DNA of 64,000 bases, from the NCBI GenBank assembly GCA_006176705.1, contig QRFJ01005053.1, forward strand, positions 51,428 to 115,427, written 5' to 3'. The position numbers and the translations under genes were made by a program. The notes below the pieces were generated by a model that did not search any database, was not told the origin of the DNA, and saw only the letters and a program-made list of their open reading frames with translations. The DNA comes from Cocos nucifera (taxonomy: Eukaryota > Streptophyta > Magnoliopsida > Arecales > Arecaceae). Position 1 is the first letter of the stretch; each line of letters begins with the position of its first letter. Below, in pieces: positions 45,461 to 59,200 of the stretch.

Positions 45461-47741
45461 TGAAGGGAAATCCTGATTTCTCGGACCAGGTTCGTTCAGA
45501 TCTGATCAGATCAAGAGATATATTTCAAAAATTTTTCTCTTTGATCCATATCAGATCTGGGATGTTTCAGATCTGATTCTTACTATTTAAATAAATAAAA
45601 TAAATTTAGATGAATTAAATCAAATTTAATTTACCTTGAAGTGGGTAATCCTATTACCCATTGATGATCCTATAAGCAGCGGAAGGTTCTGGAACTAGCC
45701 ACGCAAGTGCCTGGCCTCTACCGGTATCCACTTGGGCTGGATCTGAAGATCCTCTTCTTCTCTATCACTTCTCCAAAAATCAAATCTGGATCTAATCTGG
45801 AGGATCTTCAAAACACCTTTCGAAGATCAGCAGTCGTCCTTTGCAGCAGCGCAGCCTTCTAGCTTTCAGTCGCCTTTCTCTCATCTGGATCGCACCAACC
45901 AAGGTCCAAAACTCCTTTTGGACATGGAGAGGAGAGGGAGAAGGTGGGTTTGGCATGGAGGAGGAGAGGAGAAGCAGCCTTGGGGCATGGAGAATTGTTA
46001 TTTCCAATCTTAATTTGAGTTGGGCATAGGGTCTTATTTATAGACTGTCTGTGATCCAACTCCTCTTCTTCCCAACCAATCACAACTCTTTGTGAAATCA
46101 GATCTAAATCTGATTGGTGGGAATAGAGTCCCCTGGATTCCTCCTTAGAGGGTGCCTAAGACCAGTCAAAGTTGGTTCTTAGGAGAACTCTAATCGAAAT
46201 CCAAAAAGGAGATGGAGTCCCTGTCCAATAGGGACTCCTGGGCGCCTCCAAGCTTGGGCACACGCCAAGGGTGGCGTGCGCCCTCCTCCTTGCCAGGTTC
46301 TGGCAGGGGGACAGGCCCCCACCAGCTCTCCAATAGGTGCGTGACACATGGACAAAAGTCAAAGTGTCAATGGTCAACATTTGACCAGTCAAAGGTCAAC
46401 TTTTGACCAAAGTCAAAGGATGAGAAATGGCAGGTGACCAAAAATGGTAGGTAATGTCTTACAAAATAAGACAACCTTTTCTGACTTGGACAAGCTCCAG
46501 TCAGACCAAGTGAAGGCCTCTAAATGAGCACAAACTCCTTTGGCTCAGTCAGGACAACTATTTATGATAGTAAAAGAAGAACGTTAGGTTCAATCGAGTG
46601 CTAGCACGATTTTCTTGAACCTAATTGAATCTCATTCAGATCAATTGAACTGGATCAGTTCAATTGATGATCACCAGATTCAAACCCTTATTTGTGTGAC
46701 CCAGTTAGGTTCAGTTCTGTATGGTAATGGGATATGTCATGATCTCTATCATCGACATCATCGAAACTCCTTTCGATGGATCAGAACTCTTCTGATTCGA
46801 ACAGCTAGAATGATCGATCATCTAAATCATTCTAATTGCTCCCAAAATCCACCAGTGACACCTAGCAGTATATGGTGGCAACCCATCAGAGCTGAATGCG
46901 AACCTCTTGGTGCAGCTACCTGTGTGATTAAGTTCTTCTATCTTGAGCCCCGATCAGATTAGGGTTAAGGTGAACTCGTCAAACCCTAGTCTCTATCATA
47001 TGATGTAATCATTCGATTCAAGTCCAATGTGAAAACCTAAATAGAAACTCTTTCTATTATTTCACTCTACCATGGCCATGGACTTTTGGACTTGATTCTC
47101 ATGATCATCATAGGGCTGCTCCTCTACCACCGAGGTAGATAGATTCCATCTTGATGCTATCCAGTTCCTACAATGAACATGCTATAGCCAACATACACCT
47201 TCAGGGTTCCATATGGCTAGGAGACCGAGTAATGGTGTAGTCAAACTATAACACCCTCAAGGTGAACTGCCGATGCACCTCAGGTCAAAGAACCAGACAC
47301 ACTACTGCAGCATCGAGTCAGTCATTGACGAGAAGGTAGACTCCCTAATGACTACTCGAGGTGGTCACGCTCAGTGCCCTCGTTCTCTAACGAGTACCTA
47401 TACTCTCGCTCCGGTGTCTCCACACCGTAGACTCAAGACTCATCTACTAAAGAGAAGCGATTGTACACCAACCTTTCCGAATCAATCACCATCCTCGTGA
47501 TGATCCTATGGTCGGGAGCATTTTATGAGTTAATAATGATTATTCATGTCTTAAATTTTCAGCTCTTGAAAATATGAATTATCATTACCATTAACTCAAA
47601 GGATGTATCACAGACACTAAATACATATATGTGATAGAAAATAACCCATTTTATTGATTATAGTCAAAATTATAATTTTGCCCCTAGAAGTGTATTACAA
47701 GTGTCAGCCAATTCTGGCTTCTAGGGCACATATATTTAACA
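45461..47741 (-). repeat. 3' LTR of element 3 (2281 bp)
   Basis: On the plus strand it runs from TGAAGGGAAATCC to ATTTAACA, the reverse of the family-A LTR ends. The polypurine tract on the minus strand, GACAAGTGGGAGAT, lies at 47742-47755 and is the best preserved of the three copies. Confidence 0.9.
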
Positions 47742-47756
47742 ATCTCCCACTTGTCC

Positions 47757-48362
47757 TAAAGCCAATTGGCTACAAGTCTAAGTCCCATCTTCTCAAGGTG
47801 GGCTTCGATCTTCTGCGGGCCCAATAGCTTTGTCAGTGGGTCTGCCACATTATCTGTGGAGTTGACTCTCTTGACCTCGACATAACCCTTCTCGAGGTAA
47901 TCGTGGATGAGGTGGTATCACCGCTCAATGTGCTTGGATTTTTGGTGAGACCTTGGCTCCTTAGCAAGGGCTATGGCGCCATTATTATCGCAGTATAGAG
48001 GAATGGCATCTGATGGCATTACTCTAATTTCTGCAGCAAACTTCTTATACCAGAATGCTTCCTTCATAGCTTCTGATGCAGTGATATATTCTGCTTCCAT
48101 GGTGGAATCTGCTATCACCATTTGCTTGGAACTCTTCCAGCTGACAGCACCACCATTGCACACAAACAGACTCTCAGATGTCGACTTTCGATCATCTATA
48201 TCGGACATGAAATCCGAGTCTATGTATCCCTAGACTTGGAGTTCTCCGTTACCAAAGACCAACATCATATCCTTAGTTCTTCTCAAGTACTTAAGGATAC
48301 ATTTCACAGAAGTCCAGTGTTCTTCACCTGGATTTGACTGATATCTGCTTGTGACACTCACA
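47757..48362 (-). pseudogene. Copia RNase H of element 3
   Basis: A 96-residue frame (47918-48208) reads DDRKSTSESLFVCNGGAVSWKSS, MEAEYITASEAM and LYCDNNGAIALAKEP; the end (ADPLTKLLGP-type) continues in another frame to about 47775. RNase H aspartates and glutamate are present. It is truncated at 48362 after GVTSRYQSN-type sequence. Confidence 0.8.
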
Positions 48363-48467
48363 AGTACTAAGGTAAGTTTTTTATTTGACTAGGACTTGGG
48401 TGCACCTAATTGATTTTGGTATCTAAGGTAAGTTTGGCAGATACGATCGATTAGTTTTTAATTTGGC
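48363..48467. other. Mosaic junction of family-A leader and family-B LTR scraps
   Basis: TTATTTGACTAGGACTTGGG (48376-48417) repeats the LTR sequence at 48513. Between them 48418-48463 reads TATCTAAGGTAAGTTTGGCA and matches family-A leader near 3300-3345. Confidence 0.65.
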
Positions 48468-50146
48468 ATCTAATCAATTAGTTTGCAACAAAAGATAATT
48501 TCTTATTTGACTAGGACTCGGGTGCACCTAATTGATTTAGGATTTAAATCGGATTTAAATGTTGATTTAATCTAGTTTAATTGGGCTTCTAGTTAGACTA
48601 GGATCATCCTTAATTAGGTTGCATTTAATCAAGTTTAAATAGGATTTAAATTGGATTCAAACCAATTTTGACCTAGTCAAACAAGAGGAGTTCCAATTGG
48701 ACTGGTACTCTCTCTCTTTCTCTTATGCCTATGAAAGCCCACACCACACCTTTAATTTCAGAGGTTTACATGAACATTCCCACACCTAAAGAGGCCCTCC
48801 ATGCCCCATATTCTAGTTGTTTTGGAATTTGTTTTGACTTGGTCAAAACTAGAAGGAAGTTAGGATTTGTTTCCTATTTGAAAGAGTCCTTTAAATCCAA
48901 AACACTTCCTCCTTATGCGCCAATTTTTCTTTCCATGCCTCCTATTTTCTTCTACCCCTTATTTCTTTCTCTTCTGCATAAGACTCAGAATACTGATGCC
49001 TAAAAATTAGGAGGGGGGACGTCGAGTAGTTGGACGCCTCCTAACTTCCTTGTTTTCGAATGGTTTGACTAGGTCTTTGACCTAGAATTTGATTCCTAAG
49101 GGATGCCTCCTATATGATAGGCTTTGGGCATCCAAAACACTAGATTTTTCATGGTAGAAATCAGAAGAGAAAAGAAGAGAGGCATGGAGGTTTGAGGTGC
49201 CAAGTCTCTTGGAGAAGACCCTTTCTTCTAGACATCAAACATTGATGTCTCGATGAAGACAAAGTAAGAGAAGATTGTCTTCTCTTATAATTTTCTTCTA
49301 TGTTTCTCTCTTCGTATTTCTAATGTAATTTTTATATGATAAAGATCTGAGAGAGAGGAAGTGAGATGGTGTAGGGATCCGTGCTTCAAGGTGTTGAAGC
49401 ATTGTGATTATCTTTGGACATGATCTGATCATGTCCTGATGAGAGAAGGAGAAGAGAAGAAAGGTCTTCTCTTAGGATTCCTTGGAGAATCCTTCTTCTC
49501 CAATTTCTTATGAGAATTTTATATGATAAAAATCAAAAATATTAGATCTGAAAACATAGAAAAAATTCTAGAGGAGAAGATCTCCTCTTGTCCAAGCATA
49601 GAGATATTTTCATGATATCAACCGTTGATATCCTGAAGGAGAAGATTTATCTTCTCTTATGATTTATTTTTTCTTAATTTTATTTTCTAATTTATGAGAG
49701 ATCCAAGGTTTGGATTCCTACCTTATTCCTCCTCATGTTCTTCATCTCTTGGAGTATCCACAAGATCCGAAGAACATGTATTTAATTAACTATTAGGAAG
49801 GATCCACAAGAAGCTAGCACTTCGAGTGGATCTTCATTCGACGAACCTTCGATCTATGTTGCAGGTTCGTGTGGATCATCTGTAGAGGTTGGACGCATGT
49901 GTGGCTCTAAAAGCAACAATAAAAATCAACTATGAAGTTCTTGACCCATGCAAAGATAAGAGATCTAATCTCTCGGTAACCTAGATATGATCTAGGGTTA
50001 TATCTAGAATTATTCTAGATCTAGGTGTTGATATGATCAATACTATTTATGATTAATTTAATTTTAGATTTATATTTGCATCATGACATGTTATAGATCC
50101 TTGATGTAGGGTTTTATAATTTGATTACCTACATATTATAGATTAA
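48468..50146 (+). repeat. 5' LTR of the family-B element, both ends lost
   Basis: It is collinear with 56010-57680 of the 3' LTR. About 1.1 kb is missing at the start. The last 85 or so bases are missing too: the LTR breaks off at GATTAAA and runs straight into ATCAGAGC, the second half of the primer site. Confidence 0.8.
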
Positions 50147-52440
50147 AATCAGAGCATCTAGGTTCTTTTATAACATGTTCATGTATGCTTTAGAATAAAT
50201 TTGAAAATTAAAATTAATTAAAGATCGTACATACTATCATAAGGTTGTCCTGTTGTAAGGTTAATCCCTTACAATGAAAAGATTATTCTAATATGTGCTG
50301 ATCTGAATCTGAATCATGAATAATTTAGATTAGATCTAAGAAAGTTTATGATTTAAATTTTTAATTTAAATATAAAATTAAATAAATATTAGATCTATTT
50401 TAAATTATTTAGATTAGATCTAAATAATATCAGGATTGCACATACTGCCATAAGGTTGTCTTGTTGTAAGGTTTATCCTTTACAGTAGAATGGTTGTCCT
50501 AGTATATACTGATCTGAGAAAGCTAAATCATAAATATGTTAGATGAGATCTAAAATAATTTATGATTTATTTTTAAATTTTAAATTTAATTTTAAATGGT
50601 TTATGATCTGATCCATATGATGTATTTTATGTTTAGATCTAGATCCTCTTATTGCATATATTTATATATAATTTTTGTTTAGAATTTAATTTATATGTAT
50701 GACATTTATTTTATAGAATTTACGTTGAAAACTTACCTTCTACAAAACCCTAGATTCGAAACTGTAAGACATAATCGAAACATTAAAACAAATCAGATCT
50801 AAAACCATCATTTGAATTTGATTCAATGTAAATTATTTATAATTTAAAAATATTTTAAATAATAAAATTAAAAATTAGTTCTGAGGTTTCATAAATCCAA
50901 ATCCATATGTCTTGAACTTAATTGAGAATTAAGTGATTGTTTAGGATCTTTGTTTATGATTTGAAGATCCTAAGATAATTTCATAAAACATGGGTTAAAG
51001 AGTTATGGGTTAGCTTGATCAGGTCATTCACTGGGTTAGATTAAATATGGACTAAGTTAAGAAATTGATCAAACCTAATTAATAGATAATTAGGATTAGG
51101 TCATTTCATTTCTATAGATCAATTCAATAGTTGTAGTTGATCAAAGTCCATACATCTAACAAATGGATACTGATCATGGCTCAGTGGTCGAGCCCGAGTC
51201 TTTAGGTAAACCAAATCAAAATTAATAAACCAATTAGTATCTAAGGTAAGCCTGGCATTCCAGACCGATGGTTTTTAATTGACAGCCCACTTATCTGGCC
51301 ATTTTTGATGGTGTCTAAGGTAAGCCTTGGCAGACCCTCTCCCACCGATCTCACTTACCTGGCCGATGTGGTTAATCAGATCTTGATTAGGTTGCTCATT
51401 GATTCAAGCTAACTCATGTCACATTGAAAATCAGTGAGACTGATCTAGGTGCCCATGGACTGAAATTGATCCTAGTCCTCATCAGTGACTTATAAAGTCA
51501 GTGGGAGGACTTGACCTGGTGAAGTCAGTGGGACCAAATTAGTCCATGTTCTTTCTATCCTTAAATCACCAATAATTTAAATTCTCTAAAATTATTAGGT
51601 CCTTAAAATGATAAAGTTATGGGGATAACTGAGTCATAGCCTTTCATTAAGGTGTTTGATAACGGATCCATTAACTCAATAATCATTGGAGGCACAAAGG
51701 CATGGTGCTTATTGATTGATGGAATTATCATCCATCATATGACGACTTGGATGTGTCTCCCTAATGGTGGTTAGGTTGGCCAACGAAAGTTGGGCTTAAT
51801 CATTCGTTAGTTAGATGCACCAAGTATGGTCATATTAATGATTGGATCTAACTAGATCCTTGCAGTAGAGGCCAAAGCCTACTGATTAGGTTTCTAAGGC
51901 AAAATTAAATTACTAAAAATTATTTGAAGAAATAATTGATTTTGAACCTATCCTTAGATGTACATGGGTTGACCAACCAAAGTTGGGCTCATGTGCAGTC
52001 TATGTGGATTCAAGTACCAACTAGAAAATTAAAGTACTTCCTCAAATTGGAGGTAGAGGCTATCAGTTCAAACAAAATAGTGGAAGAACCTTTAGACTAA
52101 AGTCCAAGTCTTTAGGCTTAACATAATTCATATACAATAGGTCATTGTTCTCTATTCTCAAATTAAGGCTAAACCCTAATTGCTCCTCTCACTATTAGAT
52201 AGTGATGACTTATGGGATCCAACTTCGATAATTAGTATCGAAAGTTGAATTTGATTCAGTAGTATGAATGGATTCATTTTGAAACTTTTAAGCTCAATCA
52301 AAATAATTAGTCCAAGGTTAACCCAAATCAGATATAGTACTTCTACTGTTAGAAGTAGGATCGTAGGAAGAAGATTTGTCTTGCTTCCCTTGACCATAAT
52401 AGGCTGAACAAGAGAAAGGAGCAAAAGTTGCTCGTTAAGG
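50147..52440 (+). other. Leader region of the family-B element
   Basis: AT-rich and non-coding. ATCAGAGC at 50148-50155 is the remnant primer site. A tandem duplication of about 211 bp starts at 50230 and 50441 (CATACTATCATAAGG and CATACTGCCATAAGG). Around 51240-51365 it has the CTAAGGTAAG and CTCACTTACCTGGCC blocks also found in family-A leaders. The expected gag position near 52000-52440 shows no readable gag. Confidence 0.6.
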
Positions 52441-54880
52441 ATTTTATATGATAATATCTTAAAATTTTTCTGTATATAATTCTATTAGATGGGTATTAGA
52501 TGCCGGTAGTCTTATGCAATTTGTTGCAAAGACTACAAGTAAATGGGATATTTGAAAATGATAAAAAATATCTGAACATTGGGGATGGAAGTCTTGTTCC
52601 AATCCTAGCTTTAGAAATTATCAAGCTTATTTTCAATAGATGCCATTTTGAGTGATTATCACTATTATCCATCGTTTATGATAAATGTGATCTCTAATGG
52701 CCTTTTGGTCAGAGATGGTTATCATTTATCAATAAAGAAGATTATTGTGATATTATTATGAATAATATTACAGTAATACATGAATAATAAAAAAAATAAT
52801 ATTTAATATTTATATAGTCTGTTAAGTGTAATGTACACACCCAAGTTAGATTATATCATGTATGTCTAACTTTGGCATTATAGGCTTAGTCATCTTGACA
52901 AGAATAGGATAAATAGGTTAACTTGAGAGGAAAACCTCGACATCAATGATTCATAGCCTGTGAATCTTGTTTTCTTGGAAAGATGACAAAATCATCTTTT
53001 ACTAGAAAAGGTGAAGGAGCCGATAAAGTTCTAAGTCTCATACATAGTGATGTATATGGACTTATGAACTTAAGTGCCAAAGGAAGATATTAGTATTTCA
53101 TTTATAACGACCAATCTGGGCATGGGTGCATCTAGCCTGAATCATTTAAAATATTCAAACAATTCAATAATGAAAAAGAAAAATAAACTAGATAGGGCAT
53201 TGGAACTCTTCAATAAGATCAAGGAGGTGAATACTTATCCAATAAGTTTATGACATATCTAGGAGAGAATAGGATTCTCTCTCAGTGGATTTCTTTTCAG
53301 AACACAGTGTATCTGAAAGAAGAAAATTAAACTTTGTTAGACTTGGTTTAATCCACGATAGGGTTCACTTGTCTGCTTGCTTCAGAGTTGTGCTCTTATG
53401 GCTACTAGTTTTACTTTGAATTTATACAAAGTAAATCTATTGTAAAGACTTCATATGGGATATGGATCAAGCATAGACCTAGACTCTTTCACCTTCGAGT
53501 TTGGGGTTGAATGGCCTATGTCATACGTTTGCACATAGATAAACTTGGATCCTGATCCAATGGGTATTTAAGGGTGATTAATTCTACCATACCAAAGAAC
53601 ATGAGATGTTCTTCAGCTGTAGGGTACTTTTTTTGGAAAGAAGTTTCTTAGAGAAGGAACTGATGCTTGTCAAGTTGAATTCGGAGAAGTTTGACTGATA
53701 GAAAAGAATCGACGTAATCTTGTAAACCTTAGAATTGGATTTGATCAGATCAAATCTGAAGCCCATTAAAGTATCACCTTTAAGAAGATCCAGTAGAGTA
53801 CCATGTTAGCTAGATAGATACTTTAGTATCTAGATTCAGGACGGTGATCCTGTTGAGCTCGATGAGAACAACAAGGATCCGATCACCTATAGGGATACAA
53901 TGCATTGGTCTAACTCTGAGAAGTGGCTTGGAGCCACATGATCCAAATTGAAGTCCATGAAAATTAATAGTGTATGGACACTAGTTGATTTACCTGAAGG
54001 GATAAACATATTAGATGTGAATGGATTTTCAAAGAATCAAAGTAGCACAGATGAGAAGGTAAAGACCTATAAGGCCCATTTGGCTGTTAGCTCAGTTTTT
54101 GAACATACGTTTTGAACATATGTCTTTGTTATGAACAAAGATAAACCCTGCATTTGTACTTGGGCAAAATGTTCTGTAGTGTTATTTCTTGTATTTTTTG
54201 AGGATAAAATTCTCTTAATTGAGAATGACATTCTAGCATTACAAGAAATAAAGGTTTAGCTGTCATCTTATTTCTCCATGTACGAGACTAGACATGGTAT
54301 ACTCACTAGAGGTAGTGAGTAGATACTAGTCTGATTCAAATGAGAGCCACTGAATGATTGTATAAACAATCCTGAAGTATTTGAGAAATACTAAGGATCA
54401 GTGACTTAAATATGAAAATACTGACTTAAAACATGTGGATGTTTTAATTTCAATCAAAATAAGATGACAATAAGAGAATGTCAGGTCATACCCTTAATTA
54501 TAGGAGCAACCTACTGGAAAGGTTCCAAGCAGTATAGTTTAGCCTATTTAGTTAGTGATGTAGAGTACATCATGGCATATGATGCTACCATGTAAGCTAC
54601 AAAGTTGCTGAGGTCCATTAGCAGGTTGGAAGTGGCATCCTCCATCAATGGTCCAGTCCTATCGTAGCACTAAAGCCATAGCTCAGACTAAAGAATCGAA
54701 GAATCAGCATATTCTACATCACCATCACCTTAGATATTAGATCTAGGTGATGTCGATCTTTAGAAGATCAATGTAAAAGGAGAACTTGACCGACCCATTT
54801 GCTAAGGCCTCAAAACTAAAAAAATCTACGAACTCAAGTGGAAGATAGGATATTTGATATCATTCTGATTGGCTATAGTC
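52440..54880 (+). pseudogene. Decayed copia pol of the family-B element
   Basis: The protease is recognisable as WVLDAGS (near 52494) and NIGDGSLVPILAL (near 52575). Integrase landmarks are the SCFLGKMTKS-like stretch near 52965 and the RSRR-EYLS-type region near 53215. RT shows HWSNSEKWLGA (near 53910) and SMKINSVWTLVDLPEG (near 53950), followed by a deletion. RNase H shows YWKGSKQ and DVEYIMAYDA near 54515-54590 and the closing DPFAKAS-type sequence near 54800. Stops occur every 20-40 codons; this is the oldest-looking copia copy here. Confidence 0.7.
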
Positions 54881-54891
54881 TAAGTTTGAGT

Positions 54892-57766
54892 TGTTGGGAA
54901 ATATATCCTAAAGCCAATCATCTAAGTGGTAGATGATTGGAATTAGTATATGAATTATCTAATAATAATAGTTATTTGGCTGATTCATCGTAAAAGTTCT
55001 ATCTTCCTTAAATGAACTCTTAAATTATGATGAAGTCCTTAGAACCATGATCAATCGATAAAGGATAATTTATCAGATGGTTCCTAAATTGTTCACGATC
55101 AAATGATAAGTTATTAATAAGGATGATAACTTATCGAGTGCAGGTCGCTGAATGCCATATGCATTTATTGTCCCTGTAACCAAGTAGTGTGGAGATATTG
55201 GTATGGCTTCCAGATGAGATGTAGGAGTACATCTGCACTAAACATGACCAATGTAGTACTCTACGATCAAGAGTAGCTAGCTAAGTCCAATGGGTATAAG
55301 TGTCCCTCCAATCTGAGATCACCACGATGACTTGTAAGCAACTTACTATACTTTAATGCCGAACTGTCTATATTTCTAATATAGATTCAAAAGTTTTATG
55401 GGTATAGTCAAGTACTTGTAAAGTTGGTGTGTGAGTTAAGATGGGATTGACCACTCTTGATTAACTTCAAGAAGAGAATGACTCGCTGTGTTTCAATTAA
55501 GGAAAACCTAGGCCTTGGTAATCCTCGTGAGGTGTCACGAAATTTGCAAAATTTTGAGACACAATAAAGATGACTTGTACGAGTGTTTGATAGCATACTC
55601 GAAGTCATCTTGAGCATTATTGAGGATGAATTATATGGTAACCATGGGCCAAGGTTCTAAGAATGTTGCTTTGCATACATTGGACCAATCTAGAAGTTGG
55701 GAACCATTGCTCGATTGTAACTTGGATTGATATAGAAATTGGTTCCTATGCTATTGACTTAGGTTCGAACCTATGAGATCACACACGTTAAAGCTTGTAA
55801 CCTGATCAGATGGTTAATCAATGATTGAGAATCATTCTATGGTCAATCCATCAATATATATTTGACCTATTGTAAGTGTTGCAGGAGGATCGATTAGTAA
55901 TTGGATTGCTAATTGACTCAATTTGATTGAGCAATCAGGTTGAGATTAAGTCTAATTAAATTAGATTCAAAATAGAATTAGTTTGGACTTAATTAGATTA
56001 AGTGTAGTTGGTTTATTAGATAAACCAATTGCAAGAAAGAACAATTCCTTGCTTGACTAGGACTTGGGTGCACCTAATTGATTTAGGATTTAAATCAAAT
56101 TTAAATCTTGATTTAATTTGATTTAATTAGGCTCGTAGTTGGACTAGGATCACCATTAATTAGGTTGCATTTAATCTAGTTTAAATAGGATTTAAATTGG
56201 GTTCAAACCTATTTTGATCTAGTCAAACAAGAAGAGTCCTAGTTGGACTGGGACTCTCTCTCTTTCTCTTGCACCTAATAAAGCCCATGCCACACCTTTA
56301 ATTTTAGAGGTTTACGTGAACATTCCCATGCCTAAACAGGCCTTCCATGCCCCATATTTTGGTTGTTTTGAAATTTATTTTGACGTGGTCAAAACTAGAA
56401 GGAAGTTAGGATTTGTTTCCTATTTGTAAGAGTCCTTTAAATCCAAAACACTTCCTCCTTATGCGCCAATTTTTCTTTCCATGCGTCCTGTTTTCTTCCG
56501 CCCCTTATTTCTTTCTCTTGTGCATGAGATTTAGAATACTCACACCTAAAAATTAGGAGGGGGGATGTCCAAGAGTTGGATGCCCCCTAACTTCCTTGTT
56601 TTGAATGGGTTTGACTAGGTCTTTGACCTAGAATTTGATTCCTAAGGGATGCCTCCTATATGATAGGCTTTGGTGTCCAAAACACTAGATTTTTCATGAT
56701 AGAAATCAAAAGAGAAAAGAGGAGAGGTGTGGAGGTTTGAGGCACCAAGCCTCTTGGCGGAGACCCCTTCTTTTGGACATCAAATGTTGATGTCTCGATG
56801 AAGACAAGGTAAGAGAAGATTGTCTTCTCTTGTAATTTTCTTCTATGTTTCTCTCTTCATATTTCTTATGTGATTTTTATATGATAAAGATCTGAGAGAG
56901 AGAAAGTGAGATGGTGTAGGAATCTGTGCTTCAAGGTGTTGAAGCATAGTGATTATCTTTGGATATGATCTGATCATGTGCTGATGAGAAAAGGAGAATA
57001 CAAGAAAGGTCTTCTCTTAGGATTTCTTGGAGAACCCTTCTTCTTCAATTTCTTATAGAAATTTTATATGATAAAAGTTAGAAATATTAGATCTAAAAAT
57101 TTAGGAAAAATCCTAGAGGAGAAGGTCTCCTCTTATCCTAGCATAGAGATGTTTCCAGGACATCAACCGTAAATGTTCTGAAGGAAAAAAAATATCTTCT
57201 CTTAGGATTTATTTTTCCTTGATTTTATTTTTTGATTTATGGGAGATCTATGGTTTGGATTCCTCCCTTATTCCAAATGTTCTTCATCTCTTGGAGTGTC
57301 CAAGAGATCCAAAGAACATGTATTTGATTAACCATCAGGAAGGATCTGCGAGAAGCTAGCACTTCTAGCGGATCTTCATTCGACAAATCTTCGATCTGTA
57401 TTGTAGGTTTGTGTGGATCACTTGTAGGGGTCAGACACATGTGCAGCTCTAAAAGCAACAACGAAAATCAATCATGGAGTTCTCGACCCATGCAAAGGTA
57501 AGAGATCTGATCTCTTGGTAACCTAGATATGATCTAGGGTTAGATCTAGAATTATTCTAGATCTAGGTATTGATATGATCAGTACCACTTGTGATTAATT
57601 TAATTTTAGATTTATATTTGCATCATGACATGTTATAGATCCTTGATGTAGGATTTTATAATTTGATTACATGCATATAGATTAAACTATTTAATCTATG
57701 TCTTCCGCTGCTTTAATTTTGAAAAATTTTTGAATCTATGCATGAAATCCTGCATGTTTGCCAACA
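54892..57766 (+). repeat. 3' LTR of the family-B element (2875 bp)
   Basis: It starts TGTTGGGAAATATATCC after a mutated polypurine tract and ends TTTGCCAACA. The length agrees with the solo LTR at 40161-43029. The five bases after it are GCAAC. Confidence 0.88.
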
Positions 57767-59200
57767 GCAACAACCCCCGGCAGCAGCTCAACTGGAGAGA
57801 CCCCCATTGGAACTTCAAGAACTGATGCAAAGAAAGGCCACCTTGGTTAACAGATCTGTTGCCCCCGAGAAGGAGAAGCAAGAGAGCAGGGAGCCCTTTC
57901 TCTGATCATGATTCTTTTCTAGGAGGAAACTTTCCCTATCTACAGTCGGCAGCCCTTTGAGATTCATGGTTGAGATGACACTCTCGATCAAAAGCTTTAG
58001 GACATGAATCGATAGATTGAGGAGCTCTACCATGCCATCACATTCCACCATGACGACATCTACAGCAATCCCTCCTTATTTGCTAGAATCATGTAGGAGC
58101 CCATCCTACCGAACTTCAAGCTCCCTCAATTCGAGAGTTATGATGGGACTTCCAATCCGATCGACCATCTTGAGGCCTTCTGGATGATGATACTGCTCCA
58201 TGGTGCATCAATGCCATTCTATGTCAAGCTTTTTCATCTATCCTAAAGGGGACAGCAAGAAACTGGTACTCAAGCCATAAATTGGGTACGATCTTCTCTT
58301 TTTACCAAATGAGCCATCAGTTTATAGCTCATTTCATAAGCAACCGACGTCCAAGGTAAAGCTTAGACTCCCTCATTAACATAAAGCAGAAGAAAGAAAA
58401 GTCCATCTGAGCTTACGTCAGCTGCTTCAATGCTACTACACTGGAGGTCGGAAGCTTGGACCAATCTATAGCGTTGGCCGTATTGAAGAGTGGTCTTTAG
58501 AAGAATGATCTTCTATCCTCGATGAAGAGGAAATATCCTAAGAATTTTATTGATATACTGGCACAGGTTGAAGGTTATGCTCGAGCCGAAGAGGCCTTCA
58601 AACTGAAGGATGATGAAGCCATGAGGGAGCGGCAAGTAGATGAATCTGGCATGCCCACACTTGAAGGAAAGTCGAGTGAAGCTCAACCACGCTCCTGAAC
58701 TCCTAAGTGCATACAAGCTCAAACTCCTCAAACTCATTGACAAGGAAGTCCGGATTGAAGAACCTGACGAAACTCCCCTCCTAGAAGATTCAATAACTAT
58801 GCTCCCCTGAATGCCTCAAATACCTAAGTGTTGATGGAGATAAGAGAGCAACTGCTAGGGCTTGAGAGGATGCGGACTCATTCGGTTAAGCACAACCTCA
58901 ACAAGTGTACTACCTCTACCATCGTGACCATGGTCATGATACTGAAGAATATATCCAAGCTTTATGATGAGATCGAGGCACTGATTTAGAAAAGGTTGGC
59001 TGGATCGATTTATCAAGCATCGATCAAAGAGAAGAGAAGATCATCCAAGAGCCCCACCTCAATCTGAACCATCTCGATAGGATAAATTGCAAGAAGATCG
59101 ACCTCCACTTGGAATCATCAACACTATTACTGGGGGACATCGATGGGAGGAGGCCAGTGGGTCGGCAGAGCCAGTAAAGAAGCAGCAAACTAAAGAACCT
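57767..59200 (+). pseudogene. Tat-type gag
   Basis: The conserved capsid motif reads FKLPQFESYDGTSNP and DHLEAF near 58113-58180, after QIEELYHAI and NPSLFARIM. The frame is broken soon after by a stop (KLFHLS near 58240). The rest, including a zinc-knuckle area, is not clearly readable. Confidence 0.7.

Larger units (their letters stand above)
45461..48362 (-). mobile_element. Family-A element 3, minus strand, 3' end only
   Basis: A complete LTR (45461-47741, 2281 bp) is followed, reading leftwards from 48362, by RNase H and polypurine tract. The element is cut at 48362 inside pol; everything upstream (LTR, gag, PR, IN, RT) is gone. It sits inside the reversed family-B LTR piece at 45322-45460. 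Confidence 0.85.
48468..57766 (+). mobile_element. Family-B Ty1/copia element, 5'-truncated, decayed
   Basis: It consists of a partial 5' LTR (48468-50146), leader, heavily mutated protease, integrase, RT and RNase H (52440-54880), and a complete 3' LTR (54892-57766). Gag could not be recognised. Order and motifs are Ty1/copia, and LTR start TGTTGGGAAATATATCC is Angela-like. The right flank is Tat-type Ty3 sequence, so it inserted into that element or next to it. Confidence 0.85.

Noticed and set aside
48725..49003. Open frame of 92 codons in the family-B 5' LTR
   Set aside because: The matching region of the 3' LTR (56285-56560) has stops, and no domain is seen; LTRs rarely encode proteins.
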